From NCBI GenBank assembly GCA_035236585.1, contig CP141126.1:69851414-69915413 (forward strand): DNA of 64,000 nt, in the 5' to 3' direction. This stretch comes from Warburgia ugandensis (lineage: Eukaryota > Streptophyta > Magnoliopsida > Canellales > Canellaceae). The first letter of the stretch is position 1. The number at the start of each line of letters is the position of its first letter. The position numbers and the translations under genes were made by a program. Below are positions 47,181-58,623 of the stretch, piece by piece. A model generated the notes under the pieces. The model did not search any database and had not been told where the DNA came from. It saw nothing but the letters and a program-made list of their open reading frames with translations.

Positions 47181-48290
47181 CATAGGAAGATCATGAACTT
47201 CAAGCAAAGAGAAGATGAACAATATTATGAGTATTGGGAAAGGTGGAATGAATTGCTACAAAAGTGTACCCATCATGGTTTTGAAAAGTGGCAGCAAGGT
47301 TAATATTTTTATCAGGCACTTACACCTCAAAATAGACCGATGATTGATGCAACGTGTGGAGGGGCCCTCATGATGAAAGATGAAATGGAGGCATGGTAAT
47401 TTTTTGAGACATTCGCTGAGAATCCCAGCAGTGGGACTATTCAAATAGGAGAGATAGAAATTCCCAGACTCAAAAGTGAGGGGGCCTTTATGAAATAGTA
47501 GTGACCATAGATATGTCTTATAAGATTGACTCTTTGGAGGGATGTATGGACAAGGTTGAAAGTATGTTCTAGAAAATGACCACCAAACTAGATGCCCTCA
47601 TGGTTGTTAATGCATCCATGAAACTTGCACAAATGGTTTGTTCCACATGTTCTAGCATGCCACACAGCCTCAACTTGTTCATATAATAAAGTGTGCACTA
47701 GATATCTTTTAGAACAAGCAAATGCATTGAATGCGCATCGTAACCCTAACAAGGATTCTTATTATATGACCTATAATCCATGATGAGCTAAGCATGCTAT
47801 ATTGTCATGGTTTAGGAACAATTAGTAGGGAAGTCCATCTATGAACCCCATGCACAATACTTTCTTACAACTTCAATTCATTAGTAGCCACCTATTTTTA
47901 GTTGCCTCAACTACTAAAGAAACCATAAATTGAGGAAAAAATTAGTTACTTCTAAAGCAAAAAGAGGAGACTATTCAAGCCCTGTACCAAATCCAAATTG
48001 AGAGTCGATAGTTAGCCAATGTAATTCTCAAGCTATTGCCAAATTAGAGATACAAATGAGCTAATTGATTCCTACATTGAATGATAGAGGAAAGGGATAG
48101 TTTCCAAGTTAGCCAATTCCAAACCTTAAGGGACAGTTTGAAACAAGGCCCAATTCAAATTTACAAAGATCCCATGAGCAAGTAAAGTAAAAAACAAAGG
48201 GAAAAGGGAAAAGACAGAAACCTCCAACTCCATCTGAACCTTTAGCAAAGGCACCTTATGTGCCTAATGCCTGATTCCCTCAACTTCTTA
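47181..48290 (+). pseudogene. Broken gag of V2
   Basis: The capsid domain is legible at about 47205-47440: E-Y-W-E-R-W-N-E-L-L-Q-K-C, HHGFEKWQQ, YFYQALTPQNRPMIDA, LMMKDEMEAW, FFETFAENP. It has scattered stops (for example after WQQG). It is better preserved than V1 gag. The remainder (47440-48290) is the gag C-terminal and linker region, full of stops, containing the stretch that is duplicated in V1. Confidence 0.87.
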
Positions 48291-48798
48291 ACAAGGCAAA
48301 GAAAGGAACTAATTTCCATGAAATAATGGATGTGTTTAAGCATGTGAAAGTCAATATCCCATTACTCAATGCTATTAAAGACATTCCTGCTCATGCCAAA
48401 TTTCTTAAGGTGCTCTACACACAAAAAATGCAAGCTTAATGTGCAAAAGAAAGCCTTTCTCACTGAGCAGGTGAGCTCTTTGATCCAACACTAGACCCCT
48501 CATAAATTTAGAGATATAGGTTGTCCTACCATCTCTAGCGTTATTAGAGACTATGTCATTGATAAGGCATAATTAGATTTAGGGGCCAGTGTAAATTTGT
48601 TGCCATATTCTATCTATAAGCAACCTGGGCTAGGTGACCTTAAACCAAGCAATACTACTCTATAATTAGCAAACTTATCAGTAAAAATTCCATGTGGTAT
48701 GGTTGAGGATGCTTTAATATGGGTTGTCCTATTTTATTTCCCTGTAGATTTTATTGCCTTTAATACTAAGCCTATATCAGGCATTGGTAGCCGGATTA
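48291..48798 (+). pseudogene. Gag-protease junction and protease (5' part) of V2
   Basis: The pre-protease motif reads VKVNIPLLNAIKDIPAHAKF at about 48345-48405. The aspartic protease core DLGAS (48576-48590) is followed by VNLLPYSIYKQPGLGDLKP and, after a stop, KIPCGMVEDALI and FYFPVDFIAFNTKPIS. DLGAS in place of the usual DTGAS is normal for OTA elements. The gene is cut at 48798 by element U and resumes at 56679 in the matching frame (ILGCPFF). Stops just before the DLGAS block and in the middle disable it. Confidence 0.9.
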
Positions 48799-50443
48799 TT
48801 TATTGTTTTCTACAAGTGCAGAGGCTATTGTAGTATAGCTAGTACAAGTATAAGTCAATCCCAGGGGGACTCAACTATAAGAAAATGAAGTGTAAATAAA
48901 ATTTAACTTGTCACAGATTAACAAAAATTATAGAAATTAAGTAATAATGAACTAGAAATTCATATCTACTGTATTAATAAAAAGTATACAATTCCAAGTT
49001 CAAAAGACAAAAAATTGAAAAAAATATCAAGTGAAATCCACTTCCACAACTTGAGTGTAGCAAGATTCTATAATTTTTCCCACATTCAAGTTGTTCAACC
49101 TTCATCTATCCAACCCTAAGATATCTGACAAATGGTTCAATGGATGAATTATGTAGATTTTCAAAAAAATCTGATGATTTGGATTGAGGTAAAATTAATC
49201 AAGATTGGATGGCTTAGAATGATTTTTTTCATTACAAATGAAATATCAAATATGCTAGATTAACTAGGAGTTTTGCTAATAGAAAATATGAAAATTGATT
49301 GAAAATCATAAAAGAGATGACATAGGAATTTAAATAAAACTTTTGGTCAAAACTAAACCATTGATTTGGTTAAATTCAAATCAAACAAGGATTGGAATTG
49401 AATAGCTCAAGGGTTTATTAGGAAAAGGACAAAATAAGAAACAAACAAAACAATGAAAAGACAAAAGAGCATACAGATGGAATTAAATAAATGATGTTAA
49501 GGGTACTTTTGGATTTTTTCTAAAACTTCACATCTTTAACCCATAAACTAATGAAGAAGAGGACTTACAGGGAGCTATTTGAAATGGCTTCATGTGCTGT
49601 TTAAAACTACAAAAATGAAGGGAAAAGGAAGAGGCTGAGGGGAAATAGTGGATGCTTGCAAAGAAGGAAAGAAATCTGAAATAAAACTATGGAAAATGAA
49701 GGTAAAGACCAACTTAAAACAAGGGAGAAAAACAATGAAATTCAATGGAAAAAAAGACTAAATTGAAGGACAGGGAAAGCATAGGAGAAATGAAGGTGAA
49801 ACATGATTATTGGAAATTTAGGAAATAGAGATGTGGTGGAAGAAGGAAGAAACTGTGATTGGGATGGTGAATAGGGAGTGAGAGAAAATAAGGAATGAGA
49901 GAGAGAGACTGAGGATGGAGATGGGTTTGGTCTCCTTTGGTTTTCCTTCAGTTTGTCTCCTCTACAAGTTCAGCTCTACTATGGCATTTCTTCTCTCTAC
50001 TTGAGTCTAGCTATGCTAGCTATCCCTTTCCTTCTAAGTTCCACGATCTTCCTCCTTCGGTGAAGAATTTCAGCCAGAGAGAGTGTCGCTTCACATAGCC
50101 AAACCTACCTTTGTAGATCTCCTCCTTGCCTTCCTCTTTCATTCCCCCCCTTCTAATTTTGGGTTGTTCTTTCTCTTATATGACTTTCCTCTCTTTTCAC
50201 TTAGAAAGAAAATATTCAAGCCTTCAATCTTTCCTCCCATAACACATGCTCAAAACCTACAAGATTTTCTTTATTATTCCCTTAGGCATATCTATCTTGT
50301 ATCGTAGGGTCCATGTGGCCTTTTGATCCTTTGATTCTAATTAACTCAATTTAAGTCATTCACTTCCAAATCTGGATGATCTGCAACATGTAAAATCAAT
50401 TAGAATCATTCAAAACATGCAGAAAAATTAAATACTCAACACA
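48799..50443 (-). mobile_element. 3' LTR of U
   Basis: 1.65 kb. The left (U5) end has TACAAGTGCAGAGGCTATTG and TAGTATAGCTAGTACAAG; the right end has ACTCAACACA (minus-strand start TGTGTTGAG). It is collinear with the 5' LTR at 54876. The middle holds a G+A-rich tract on the plus strand (49600-49920), that is, a pyrimidine-rich leader on the element's own strand. The U5 end matches the inverse of the V and E LTR ends, showing the families are related. Confidence 0.87.
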
Positions 50444-51785
50444 CATCCCCACTAGGATTTTACTAGTCTGGTGCAAAACATGCAAAAAAAATTACAAAAT
50501 TGACACAAATTGCCACTTTCGTAGGTACTCACAAGTAGACTCTAACTTTTGAACTCCATTTGAAATATGTTTTGACCTCAATTCTCACTAATGACATGCA
50601 CTCAAAACTAAAACTCTAAGAAAAAGGTTCAAATCATATTTCTCTTTTAAATATATGAACCGAGTCAATAAAAGCAAAAATATCTCACATATACTCATGA
50701 AACAACAAGAGTTACTAAGGAATTTAGTTTTGATCCCTTTAAAAAGGATAAAATCACATAACCTTTGAACATTTAGAAATATGAGTTTGTAATTCTTATC
50801 CATTCCTATTCGCATTAAGACTATATTCATAGTAGAATCAATAGGTCTTCAAATAGCATAAAATGTGGGCTTAGAACAAGGTACAAAAGAAACGAGTATA
50901 ATGGGTATTCAAAATTCTTCAAAAGTAAGCAGATGTCTTCTACTAAAATTGACAATTTTTTCTTTACTTTATATTGAAGTGAGCATTCTTTTTTATTTTT
51001 CTTCATTCTTTATTTTTTGGTTTTCTTCCTTTTTAGCACTTTTGAATTTCTTTGAAAATATTTCTTTTCTTCATATTCACTTTTCTACTGTCGTTACAAC
51101 TAAAAAATACATCTTCATTCATTGATAACTTTTCTTTTCAAAGAAAATAGATAATGGATAATTTATACTAGGTAAATATGGGTAATGGATAATTTGTGAG
51201 AGAAAAGAAAGGGCTTATATAAAGGCTCAATTTGGCTAACTAGTGGTGAAAATGTTATGGGGTAAGCTTTATGCCTCTAGGTTAACAATTGAGGATGGCC
51301 AAAATCATTTTCTAAGTTTCATATAATCTCTTAAATTTAATGACCTCCTAGAATTATAAAGGTAATTTCTAATAATTTAGGTAATTGACCAAATTTAAGA
51401 GTTGGTAAGATCAAATTTAAATTAAACATGTTGAAGAAAATGTTTGCAACCTCTGAAAAGAATGAATAGCTCTAAAAATCACTTAGGTTACAACTACTTA
51501 CCAATTTAGACTATGCATATGCAACTGTGTGTATATATGTGATATGAGATTTAGCTTTCATGAAATACTTTAGAAAATGAGTAAAATGATGGATTAATCA
51601 TAAGAAATTCCATCAATAAACTAATGTTGACTAGAATATACTTTAGTAAATCCAATTCATGTCATAGTGTATGAATTGACCTAAAAATTCATATTATTTT
51701 AAATTTTTTATTCTTTTTCATTTTTTTAAAAATCATAAAAATCTACTAAAATTAGAAAAAATAGAATTTGCTAGAATCCTACACC
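50444..51785 (-). other. PPT and integrase-to-LTR spacer of U
   Basis: The PPT is the inverse of CATCCCCACTAGG (50444-50456), followed on the plus strand by TTTTACTAGTCTGG, as in E1 and U3. The spacer is about 1.3 kb and collinear with 63099-64000 of U3 and, loosely, with 6691-8040. It lacks a sense reading frame. A plus-strand, antisense, frame at 50865-51125 is listed separately. Confidence 0.75.
50865..51125 (+). other. Antisense open frame in the U spacer (unproven)
   Basis: 86 codons, hydrophobic, rich in F, L and I, with one or two membrane-like stretches. The last third reads FFENISFLHIHFSTVVTTK. The U3 spacer keeps a frame in register (63748-63966) reading LLKNISFLDIHFSTFITTK. Elements of the Tat lineage are known to carry extra frames, some antisense, between pol and the 3' LTR. 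But the DNA is T-rich and homologous, so a long shared frame may be trivial. No start context or promoter supports expression. Confidence 0.2.
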
Positions 51786-51820
51786 CCCCAACCTGAAAGA
51801 AACATTGTCCCCAATGTTTA
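51783..51820 (-). other. Conserved post-integrase block of U
   Basis: Plus-strand ACCCCCCAACCTGAAAGAAAC and ATTGTCCCCAATG are the inverse of the ATTGGGGACAATG...GGTTGGGGGG block seen after integrase in E1 (985-1023). Function is unknown; its retention in divergent elements suggests a role in the RNA or cDNA cycle. Confidence 0.7.
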
Positions 51821-51949
51821 AAATATGAGACCAAAGCTAAATATGGGTGATGTAGAAAACAACTAAGCCTAAAATACAAAAATTAATACAAAGGGATCAG
51901 ATCTACTCAATCCTAATAAATTGGATCATGTAGGATTCTAGACTCAACT

Positions 51950-53000
51950 TCTAGATTCTCATATTGTAAGAAAGGCTTTAAACATTGACCATTCACTTTA
52001 AAAGTAGGGTTAGTCCAACATCCTCAATCTCAATAGTCTCATATGGAAAAACTTTAACAATAATAGGCTGGTCTAACGAGATCTAAGCTTCCCAAGAAAA
52101 AGGTGAAGCATAGAATCATAAATCAGAACCTTCTGGTTTGGAGTAAAGGATTTTCTCACTATGCATTTATCATGAAAAACTTTTATTTTTTGCTATAAAT
52201 CTTATTACTTTCATAAGCTTCATGTTTGATCTCTTCCAATTCATTGAGCTAGAGTTTTCTATGTGAGTCAACTTTATCCATATTGAAATTAATAGTCTTT
52301 ATTGCCTAATAGGCCCTATGTTCTAATTCCATATGCAAATGATAAGCCTTATTGTATACAATACTATAGGGAGACATACCAATCGGGGTTTGATGTATAG
52401 TCTTATAAGCCCATAGCACATCGATCAGTCTAAGAGACCAGTCCTTATGATCTGGATTAATAATCTTTTGAAGAATTTGTTTTATAGCTTGTCCACTTGT
52501 TTGTGGGTGATATGGTATTGCAACTTTATGTGTAATGTTATACTTCTTCATTAGTGTTCCAAATGCTTTGTTGCAAAAATGTGTACTGTTATAACTTATA
52601 ATGGCTTGAGGCGTCTTGAATCTAGAATAAAATATTTTCATTTAATACTTCAACCACTATTTTATGATCATTTTGCTACATAGGATAGCCTTAATCCATT
52701 TAAATACACAATCTACTGCCTCTAAGGTATAAATGTAGCCAAAAGAAGGTGCGAATAGCCCCATTAAATTAATGCCCCAATAGTCAAAAACCCCGATGAT
52801 AAGGATAGGGTTGAGAGGCATCATATTTCTTCAAGTTATTCCTCCTAACTTTTGACATTGCTCACAAGATTTATAGAATACGTGTGTCTTTAAACAATGA
52901 AGGCCAGCAAAAAATGTCCACTGAAAATGTTAGAAAGAGATGACACTATTTTTCTCTAGGTCTAGTACACATCTCCTAATTATTTGATCTTGACAGTACT
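51950..53000 (-). pseudogene. Integrase of U, catalytically damaged
   Basis: Read on the minus strand. The zinc-binding N-terminal part is decayed (about 52960-52830). The core is open at 52641-52306 ([57 protein letters not shown]). The C-terminal tail is near 52060-51960, where a V-F-P-Y-E-T-I-E-I-E stretch corresponds to VFPYGAVEIE. The second catalytic Asp is replaced (IISYNSTHF where IISDGGTHF is expected). The segment after SGQ that carries the catalytic Glu (VEVSNRE) is deleted. The protein could not catalyse integration. Confidence 0.88.
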
Positions 53001-53890
53001 TAAATAGTTATGGATCATTACAGAAGTAGTGCTTAACTTTCTACTTTTCTTGTTTACTCCAATGTTTAGGAATGTTCCTTGCGACTAAATAATTTACAAT
53101 AACAGCAAACCAAGGAGTGTAGGAGACATGGAAAGCTTTCTTAACAGGGAAAGTGTCTTTATTTGGAAACTCATCCAAATGTTCTGTTATGACTACATAA
53201 GAGAAGTGGTCAACTACAAGATTCTCTACTCCTTTTTTTATATTTTATCTCAATGTCAAACTCTTAGAGTAGAAAAATCCATCTAATTAGTCTGAGCTTA
53301 GCATCTTGCTCATAAAGAAGATACTGAAGGGTCGAATGATTAGTGAATATGAGTATTTTAGATCCAACCAAGTAGACCTGAATTTATCCGAAGCTAAGAT
53401 AATAGCTAGGAGTTCTTTGTCCATAGTGAAATAGTTCATCTTAGTTGTATTAAAATGCTAATTTCATAGTAGATGACATATGAATTTTTTTCTTTTCTCT
53501 ATCCTACTATTGCTCCAATAGCATAATTACTAGCATCACACATGATTTCAAAGGGAAGACTCCAATCAAGTGGTTGCATGATAGGTGTAGTATTTAAATT
53601 GTCTTCAAGCATTGTGAAAACTCCTTGATAGATATCCATCCACTCAAATGGTGTATCCATTGTAAGGAGGTGACACAACAGTCTGGATATGGCATTGGAA
53701 TCATTAATAAACTTGTTACAAAATCTTGCATGACTTAGGAATGAGTGAATGTCCCTAACAAATTTGAGAATGCGTAGATTAGCAATTAGGTCAACTTTGG
53801 CTCTATGTGTACCTCTATTCCTTTAGAGGACACTATGTGGCCGAGGACAATTCCCTTAGAAACCATGAAATGGCACTTCTCCAATTAAGC
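53001..53890 (-). pseudogene. RNase H and C-terminal RT of U
   Basis: On the minus strand: KCHFMVSKGIVLGHIVSSKGIE at 53890-53810 (RT connection), a FLG-like stretch, then RNase H with DKELLAIILASDKFRS (53425-53380) and TNHSTLQYLL...DAKLRLIRWI (53345-53250). Several frameshifts and stops. The RT palm (FLDGYSG, MDDF) is missing altogether because of the deletion at about 53890. Confidence 0.82.
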
Positions 53891-54360
53891 ATTAAACCAT
53901 ATTTTAGCATTTTCCCTCAAAGAGAATGGGAAATGTTTAAGCCTTCCAATATCTAAACCATTGTTCTATGTTCACTAGGTGCTACATACCTCATCAAACT
54001 CTTTAAGGTGTAGGTAAGAACTTTCACTATCTAAGCTATGGAATTTGAGAAGTAATTGGATTACTCTTTATTTTAATTCTAGTACACTAGCAGTTTTTAG
54101 GAAGAATGACACAAGATGACATATTGGTATGTGTAAGCTATAGGCAATCTCTTAGAGTTCTTCCATGAAAGTTTTGATAAAAATCATTATCCCCATGTTC
54201 ATTCTGTTGGTCTCACTCTCTGTTGGTATTCCTTCTCCAATCTCTTTGCATTGGTGTATGACTATTCTTCCTTAGTGGAGGATGATAGTCATCATCCATT
54301 AGAGGTGATGGGTCCTCATTTAAGAGGTGTGGAGGGCCTTGATCACCTCTAAAATGGGGT
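53891..54360 (-). pseudogene. Truncated gag of U, joined to RT
   Basis: The minus strand reads YLHLKSLMRY-like (for LHLKEFEEV), then FHSLRENAKIWFNA, matching the OTA gag FPFSLKDKAKIWLNSL motif. Immediately afterwards, at about 53890, it passes to RT KCHFMV. Gag's C-terminal half, protease and the RT fingers and palm are therefore deleted, some 2 kb or more by comparison with V2. Upstream (54180-54360) is weakly readable gag N-terminal or leader DNA. Confidence 0.75.
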
Positions 54361-54874
54361 GTGTTGCCCCTAGGATGTTAAATGGTCATTGATAATGATT
54401 TATTTGGATGTATTTATGTGATAAACCTTTCGATTTTATTGTGTATCCAAAAAGTGCATACAATGAAAGATTGTGTGTGTGTTTTTAAAATTTTTGAAGA
54501 ATACTAAACTAAATGATGCAATATAGTGTATAGAATCATGCATAAACACATGATGTAGTTAAACAATCCCTAAGACTAACAAGCTAAAATATTTTGATTT
54601 TCTTGAATATGTGTCCTAACTATAGTTCTCTCAAAATAAAATTTTGGCTATCCTAATTGAGATCCTCCTGGATTTCCTTCTTTTTTTATCAATTTCCTAC
54701 AAAATAAAAATAGCATTAAGTATCAAAATTCAAGAAATAGAATGAATATGCTAAAAAGAATGAAAAATGTACCTAAAATTTCCTAAAACCTAAATGGATG
54801 TAATTCTTAAAATTTATATTTTTTTATTAAATTTTATGAAAACTTTGTTGTGGGTTCTCAATAATGGAACAAAA
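54361..54874 (-). other. Leader and decayed tRNA-Asp PBS of U
   Basis: Non-coding leader. At 54856-54874 the plus-strand TCTCAATAATGGAACAAAA aligns with the inverse of the tRNA-Asp site (CCCCGGCAACGGCGCCAAA). Most differences are C-to-T or G-to-A, and the position next to the LTR edge at 54876 is right for a PBS. Confidence 0.6.
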
Positions 54875-54875
54875 A

Positions 54876-56673
54876 TTTATTGATTATTTTCAACAAGTTC
54901 ATAGGCTATTGGAGTATAGTTAGTACAAGGACGGGTTGATTCCACTGGGATTCGACTTAAAGAAAATGAAGTTTAAATAAAATTTAATTTGACACAAATT
55001 ACCATAAATTATAAAAAATTTAATAAGAATAAACTAGAAAATTAGATCTATTTAATTAATAAAAGTACATAATTCTAAGTTCAAAAGACTAAAAATTGAA
55101 CAAAATATTAAGTGAAATCCACTTCCTTAAATTGATTGTAGAAATAGTCTTCAATTTTGGCCACATTCAAGTCTATCAACCTTCATCAATCCATCCCTTA
55201 GGTTTTTGATTAATTATTTAGTGGTTGGATTATGCAAATCTTTACAAAAATCTGATGATTTAGATTGATGTAAAAAAATAAAGATTGGATGGCTTACATT
55301 ATTATTTGGATTATAGATGAAATATCAGATCTGTTAGATTAACTAAGAATTGTACTAATATAAAGATAGGAAAATTGATTGAAAATAAAAAAAGAGATGA
55401 TGCATGAATTTAAATGAAAGTTCTAGTTAAAACTAAACCTTTGATTTGGTTTATTTGAAACCTAATAGGGATTAGAATTGAATAGTTCAAGGGTTTATTG
55501 GGAAAAAGACAAAACATGGAACAAATTGAAATAGAGAAAAGACAAAAGAGGGTACATATGGAATTAAATAAAGGATGCTAGGGTATTTTTTGAATTTTTC
55601 TAAAACTTTCCTTCTTTAACTCGTAAGACGATGAAGAAGACAACCTACAGGGAGCTATTTTGTATCTGCAGAAAGCAAGGGGAGGAGGCTAAGGTGAAAC
55701 TGAAAGTTGGTTTTCCTCAAAACAATAGATGCTTGCAAACAAGGAATGAAATCTAAAAAATATAGTGGGAAACATAGCCATTGACATGAAATAAGAGAGA
55801 AAAATGGTGGAATTCAATGAAAAAGAGAGTGAATGAAAGGAGAAGGAAAGCAGAGGAGAAATAAAGCAGAAACATGATGTTTGGAAATGATGGAAATAGA
55901 GACAGTGGTGGAAGAAAGAAGAAACTATTACTAGGATGGTGAACAGAGAATGAGAGAAAATAGGGAACAAGAGAGAGAGAGGGTGGGGATAGAGATGTTC
56001 CATCTCCTTCTATGGTTTTCCTTTGGTCTGTCTGCTCTACAAGTTCCATTCTACTATGGAATTTCTTCTCTTTGCTTGGGTCTAGCTATGCTACCCCCCC
56101 TTTCCTTCCACTATCCATGATCTTCCTCCTACAGTGAACAATTTTAGCCCAAAGAGAGTGCGCTTCCTATAGTTAAAGCTTGCCTTTGTACATCACCTCC
56201 TTGCCTTCCTCTTTCATTTCTCTCCCTTCTAATTTTGGGTTGTTATTTCTCTTACAAACTTTTTACTCTTTTCATTTAGAAAGCAAATATTCAAGCCCCC
56301 AATCTTTCCTTCCATAATTCATGGTAAAAATTTGCAAGATTTTCTTTGTTATTCCCTTAGGGATCTCTATCTAGTATCATGGGTCCATGTGGCCTTTTGA
56401 TCCCTTGATTCTGATTAACTTGATTTGAGCCATCCACTATTAGATTTAGTTGATCTATAGCATATAAAATCCATTAGAATCATCTGATTATACTTTAATC
56501 TCCTGATTAGCTCTTGATGATCTTCTAACTATTAAATTTTCCAAATTAATAGTTAGATGACCAATTAAAGTTATAATATAAATTTAAGCTAAAAATTGAA
56601 ATATAAAGTGATTGGACGATCCAATTAAATGCTACATTAGGGATATTTTATCCAAAATTAAACACTCAACATA
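54876..56673 (-). mobile_element. 5' LTR of U
   Basis: 1.8 kb. Left end TTTATTGATTATTTTCAAC (U5 end), right end ACACTCAACATA (minus-strand start TATGTTGAG from TGTGTTGAG). Collinear with the 3' LTR, including the G+A-rich tract (55690-55990) and TCATTTAGAAAGCAAATATTCAAGCC at about 56270 versus 50200. Two overlapping minus frames at 55689-56049 are Leu/Ser/Phe-rich products of the pyrimidine tract and are not supported. Confidence 0.87.
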
Positions 56674-58623
56674 GATCACGGTAATTCTTGGATGTCCATT
56701 TTTTGTGACATCCAATATCATCATCAACAGTAGAAATATAGTGATGAAATTATCCTTCAACAACATGAAAGCCAAGCTCACTATTTATATTGTTGATCAT
56801 TTGCATTTAGACCTAGATGATTCTAGTTTAGTCAATTTAATTGAAGGCGTAATTTAAGATGCCAATCCCCTATCATCTATTCTAGATCCACTTAAGGTAG
56901 GTCTAGCACACTTTAATTGTGATTTTGATATAGACAAGTCCATCAATGAGGTGAATAATATTTTAGATTTTGTACCAATCATAAATACCTCTAAATGCTG
57001 ACCTCAAGTGGAACCTCTTTCTCCTTCAAATTCTATGCCTGTCCCTTTAATAGAAAACCGCCCACCTTGGTCCTTAAGCCATTACTTGAAATTTTGAAAT
57101 ATTCCTATCTCAAACCTGATGAATTGTTAACTATAATCATAGCCTCAGATGTAGATTAGGAATAGGAATGAGAGCTCCCTAAAGTTCTTAGAGAACATAA
57201 GATAGCATTAGGGTGGATCATAGGGGACATTAAAGGGATTAGCTCCATTGTATGTATGCATAGAATTCACTTAAAAGAAAATGCTAAAGCATCTATGAAA
57301 ACATAGAGGAGAGTAAACCCTAATATGAAAGAGGTAGTGAGAGATGAAGTGCTAAAACTCCTATATATTAGTGTTATCTACCCTATTTCTAATAGCACTT
57401 GGGTCAGCCCAGTTTAGGTTATACCTAGAAAACTCAGAGTCATAATAATCCATAATGAGGATAATGATTTAGTCCCCACTCGCAAGACCACCAAGTGAAG
57501 AGTTTGGATAAATTACCAAAAATTGAATTCAGTTACAAGTAAAGACCACTTTCCTCTTCCCTTCATTGACCAAATGCTAGAAAGGTTAATTAGTCAGCTA
57601 TAATCAAACACCCATAGCACTTAAAGACCACAATAAGACTACCTTCACCAGCCCTTTTGAGATCTTCGTCCACCATCATATGCCTTTTGGACTTTGTAAT
57701 ACACTAGTTACTTTTCAAAGTTATATGTTGAGCATATTATTTGATATGGTGGAGAGGTTTTTAGAGGTGTTTATAGATGATTTTTTAGTATTTGAGCCCT
57801 CATTTGATGATTTCTTGCTAGGTGTCAGGAAAAGAATTTAGTGCTAAATAGGATGAAATGTCATCTCATGATACAAAAATGCATAGTTTTAGGCTACATT
57901 ATATCACATAGTGGCTTATAAGATGATAAAGCCAATGTCAATTTAATCTCTAACCTTCTTTCTCTAAAGACAATGAAGGAAACTCAATCATTTTTAGGCC
58001 ATGGTGGTTTTTATAGGAGATTCATCAAGGAATTTAGTAAAAATTTTAAGGCACTATATAATTTACTCATGAGTAAGGAAACTTTTGACTTATTGATGAT
58101 TGTATGAAAGCAGCGCCAAAATGCTAAACTCACTTCTACGGCTATTATTCGGCTGCCAGATTGGAGTGCCATGTTTGAAATAATGAGTGATGCTTCAAAC
58201 TATGCGATCAGTGTTGTATTGGAACAACATATTAGAAAACTCCCATATGTGATATATTATGCTAGTAACACAGTCAATGATACCCAACTCAATTATTCCA
58301 CTAAAGAAAAAGAGTTGTTAGTAGTTGTATTTGCCTTTGATAAGTTTAGATCTTACTTACTAGGATCTAAGTCATGTCTATTTGGACCATGCATCATTAA
58401 AATACCTTCTTTCCAAGAAGGATGCCAAACCTTGGCTAATCAAACTGATACTATTGCTATAGGAGTTTGAATTGAAAATTGAGGATGAAAAAGGTTCCAA
58501 AAATGTTGTATCCAACCACTTATCCTGGGTACTTGTGGAGTCTACTAGTGAGAATGTGCCTATAATAAAAACATTGCCATTGAATAGCTCTTGCACATTT
58601 CCCAGTTGCCTTGGTACACAAAT
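56674..58623 (+). pseudogene. V2 pol continued: protease end, RT, RNase H
   Basis: After the right target duplication the protease resumes (VILGCPFF, NIIINSRN, MKLSFNN). RT follows: KVLREHKIALGWIIGDIKGIS (about 57180-57245), MKEVVRDEVLKLL, VIYPISNSTWVSPV, NYQKLN, DHFPLPFIDQMLERL, then a deletion, MPFGLCN, and VFIDDF with the two catalytic Asp codons at 57776-57781. RNase H is mostly open (58171-58470): PDWSAMFEIMSDASNY, YYASNTVND, EKELLVVVFAFDKFRSYL. About 14 residues of RT motif A, including the first Asp, are missing near 57595. Cut at 58623 by LTR Z'. Confidence 0.92.

Larger units (their letters stand above)
48799..56673 (-). mobile_element. Element U: OTA LTR retrotransposon inserted in the V2 protease
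   Basis: 7.9 kb on the minus strand. 5' LTR 54876-56673, decayed tRNA-Asp PBS 54856-54874, leader, gag fragment, RT end, RNase H, integrase, spacer, PPT and 3' LTR 48799-50443. Target duplications are GATTA (48794-48798, mutated) and GATCA (56674-56678). Removing U rejoins the V2 protease in one frame, which independently confirms both borders. U has an internal deletion fusing gag to RT and a damaged integrase, so it could only have moved, if at all, with help. Confidence 0.9.

Noticed and set aside
55689..56049. Two overlapping Phe/Ser/Leu-rich minus frames (104 and 98 codons)
   Set aside because: They come from the pyrimidine-rich part of the U 5' LTR, and the equivalent region of the 3' LTR is not open.
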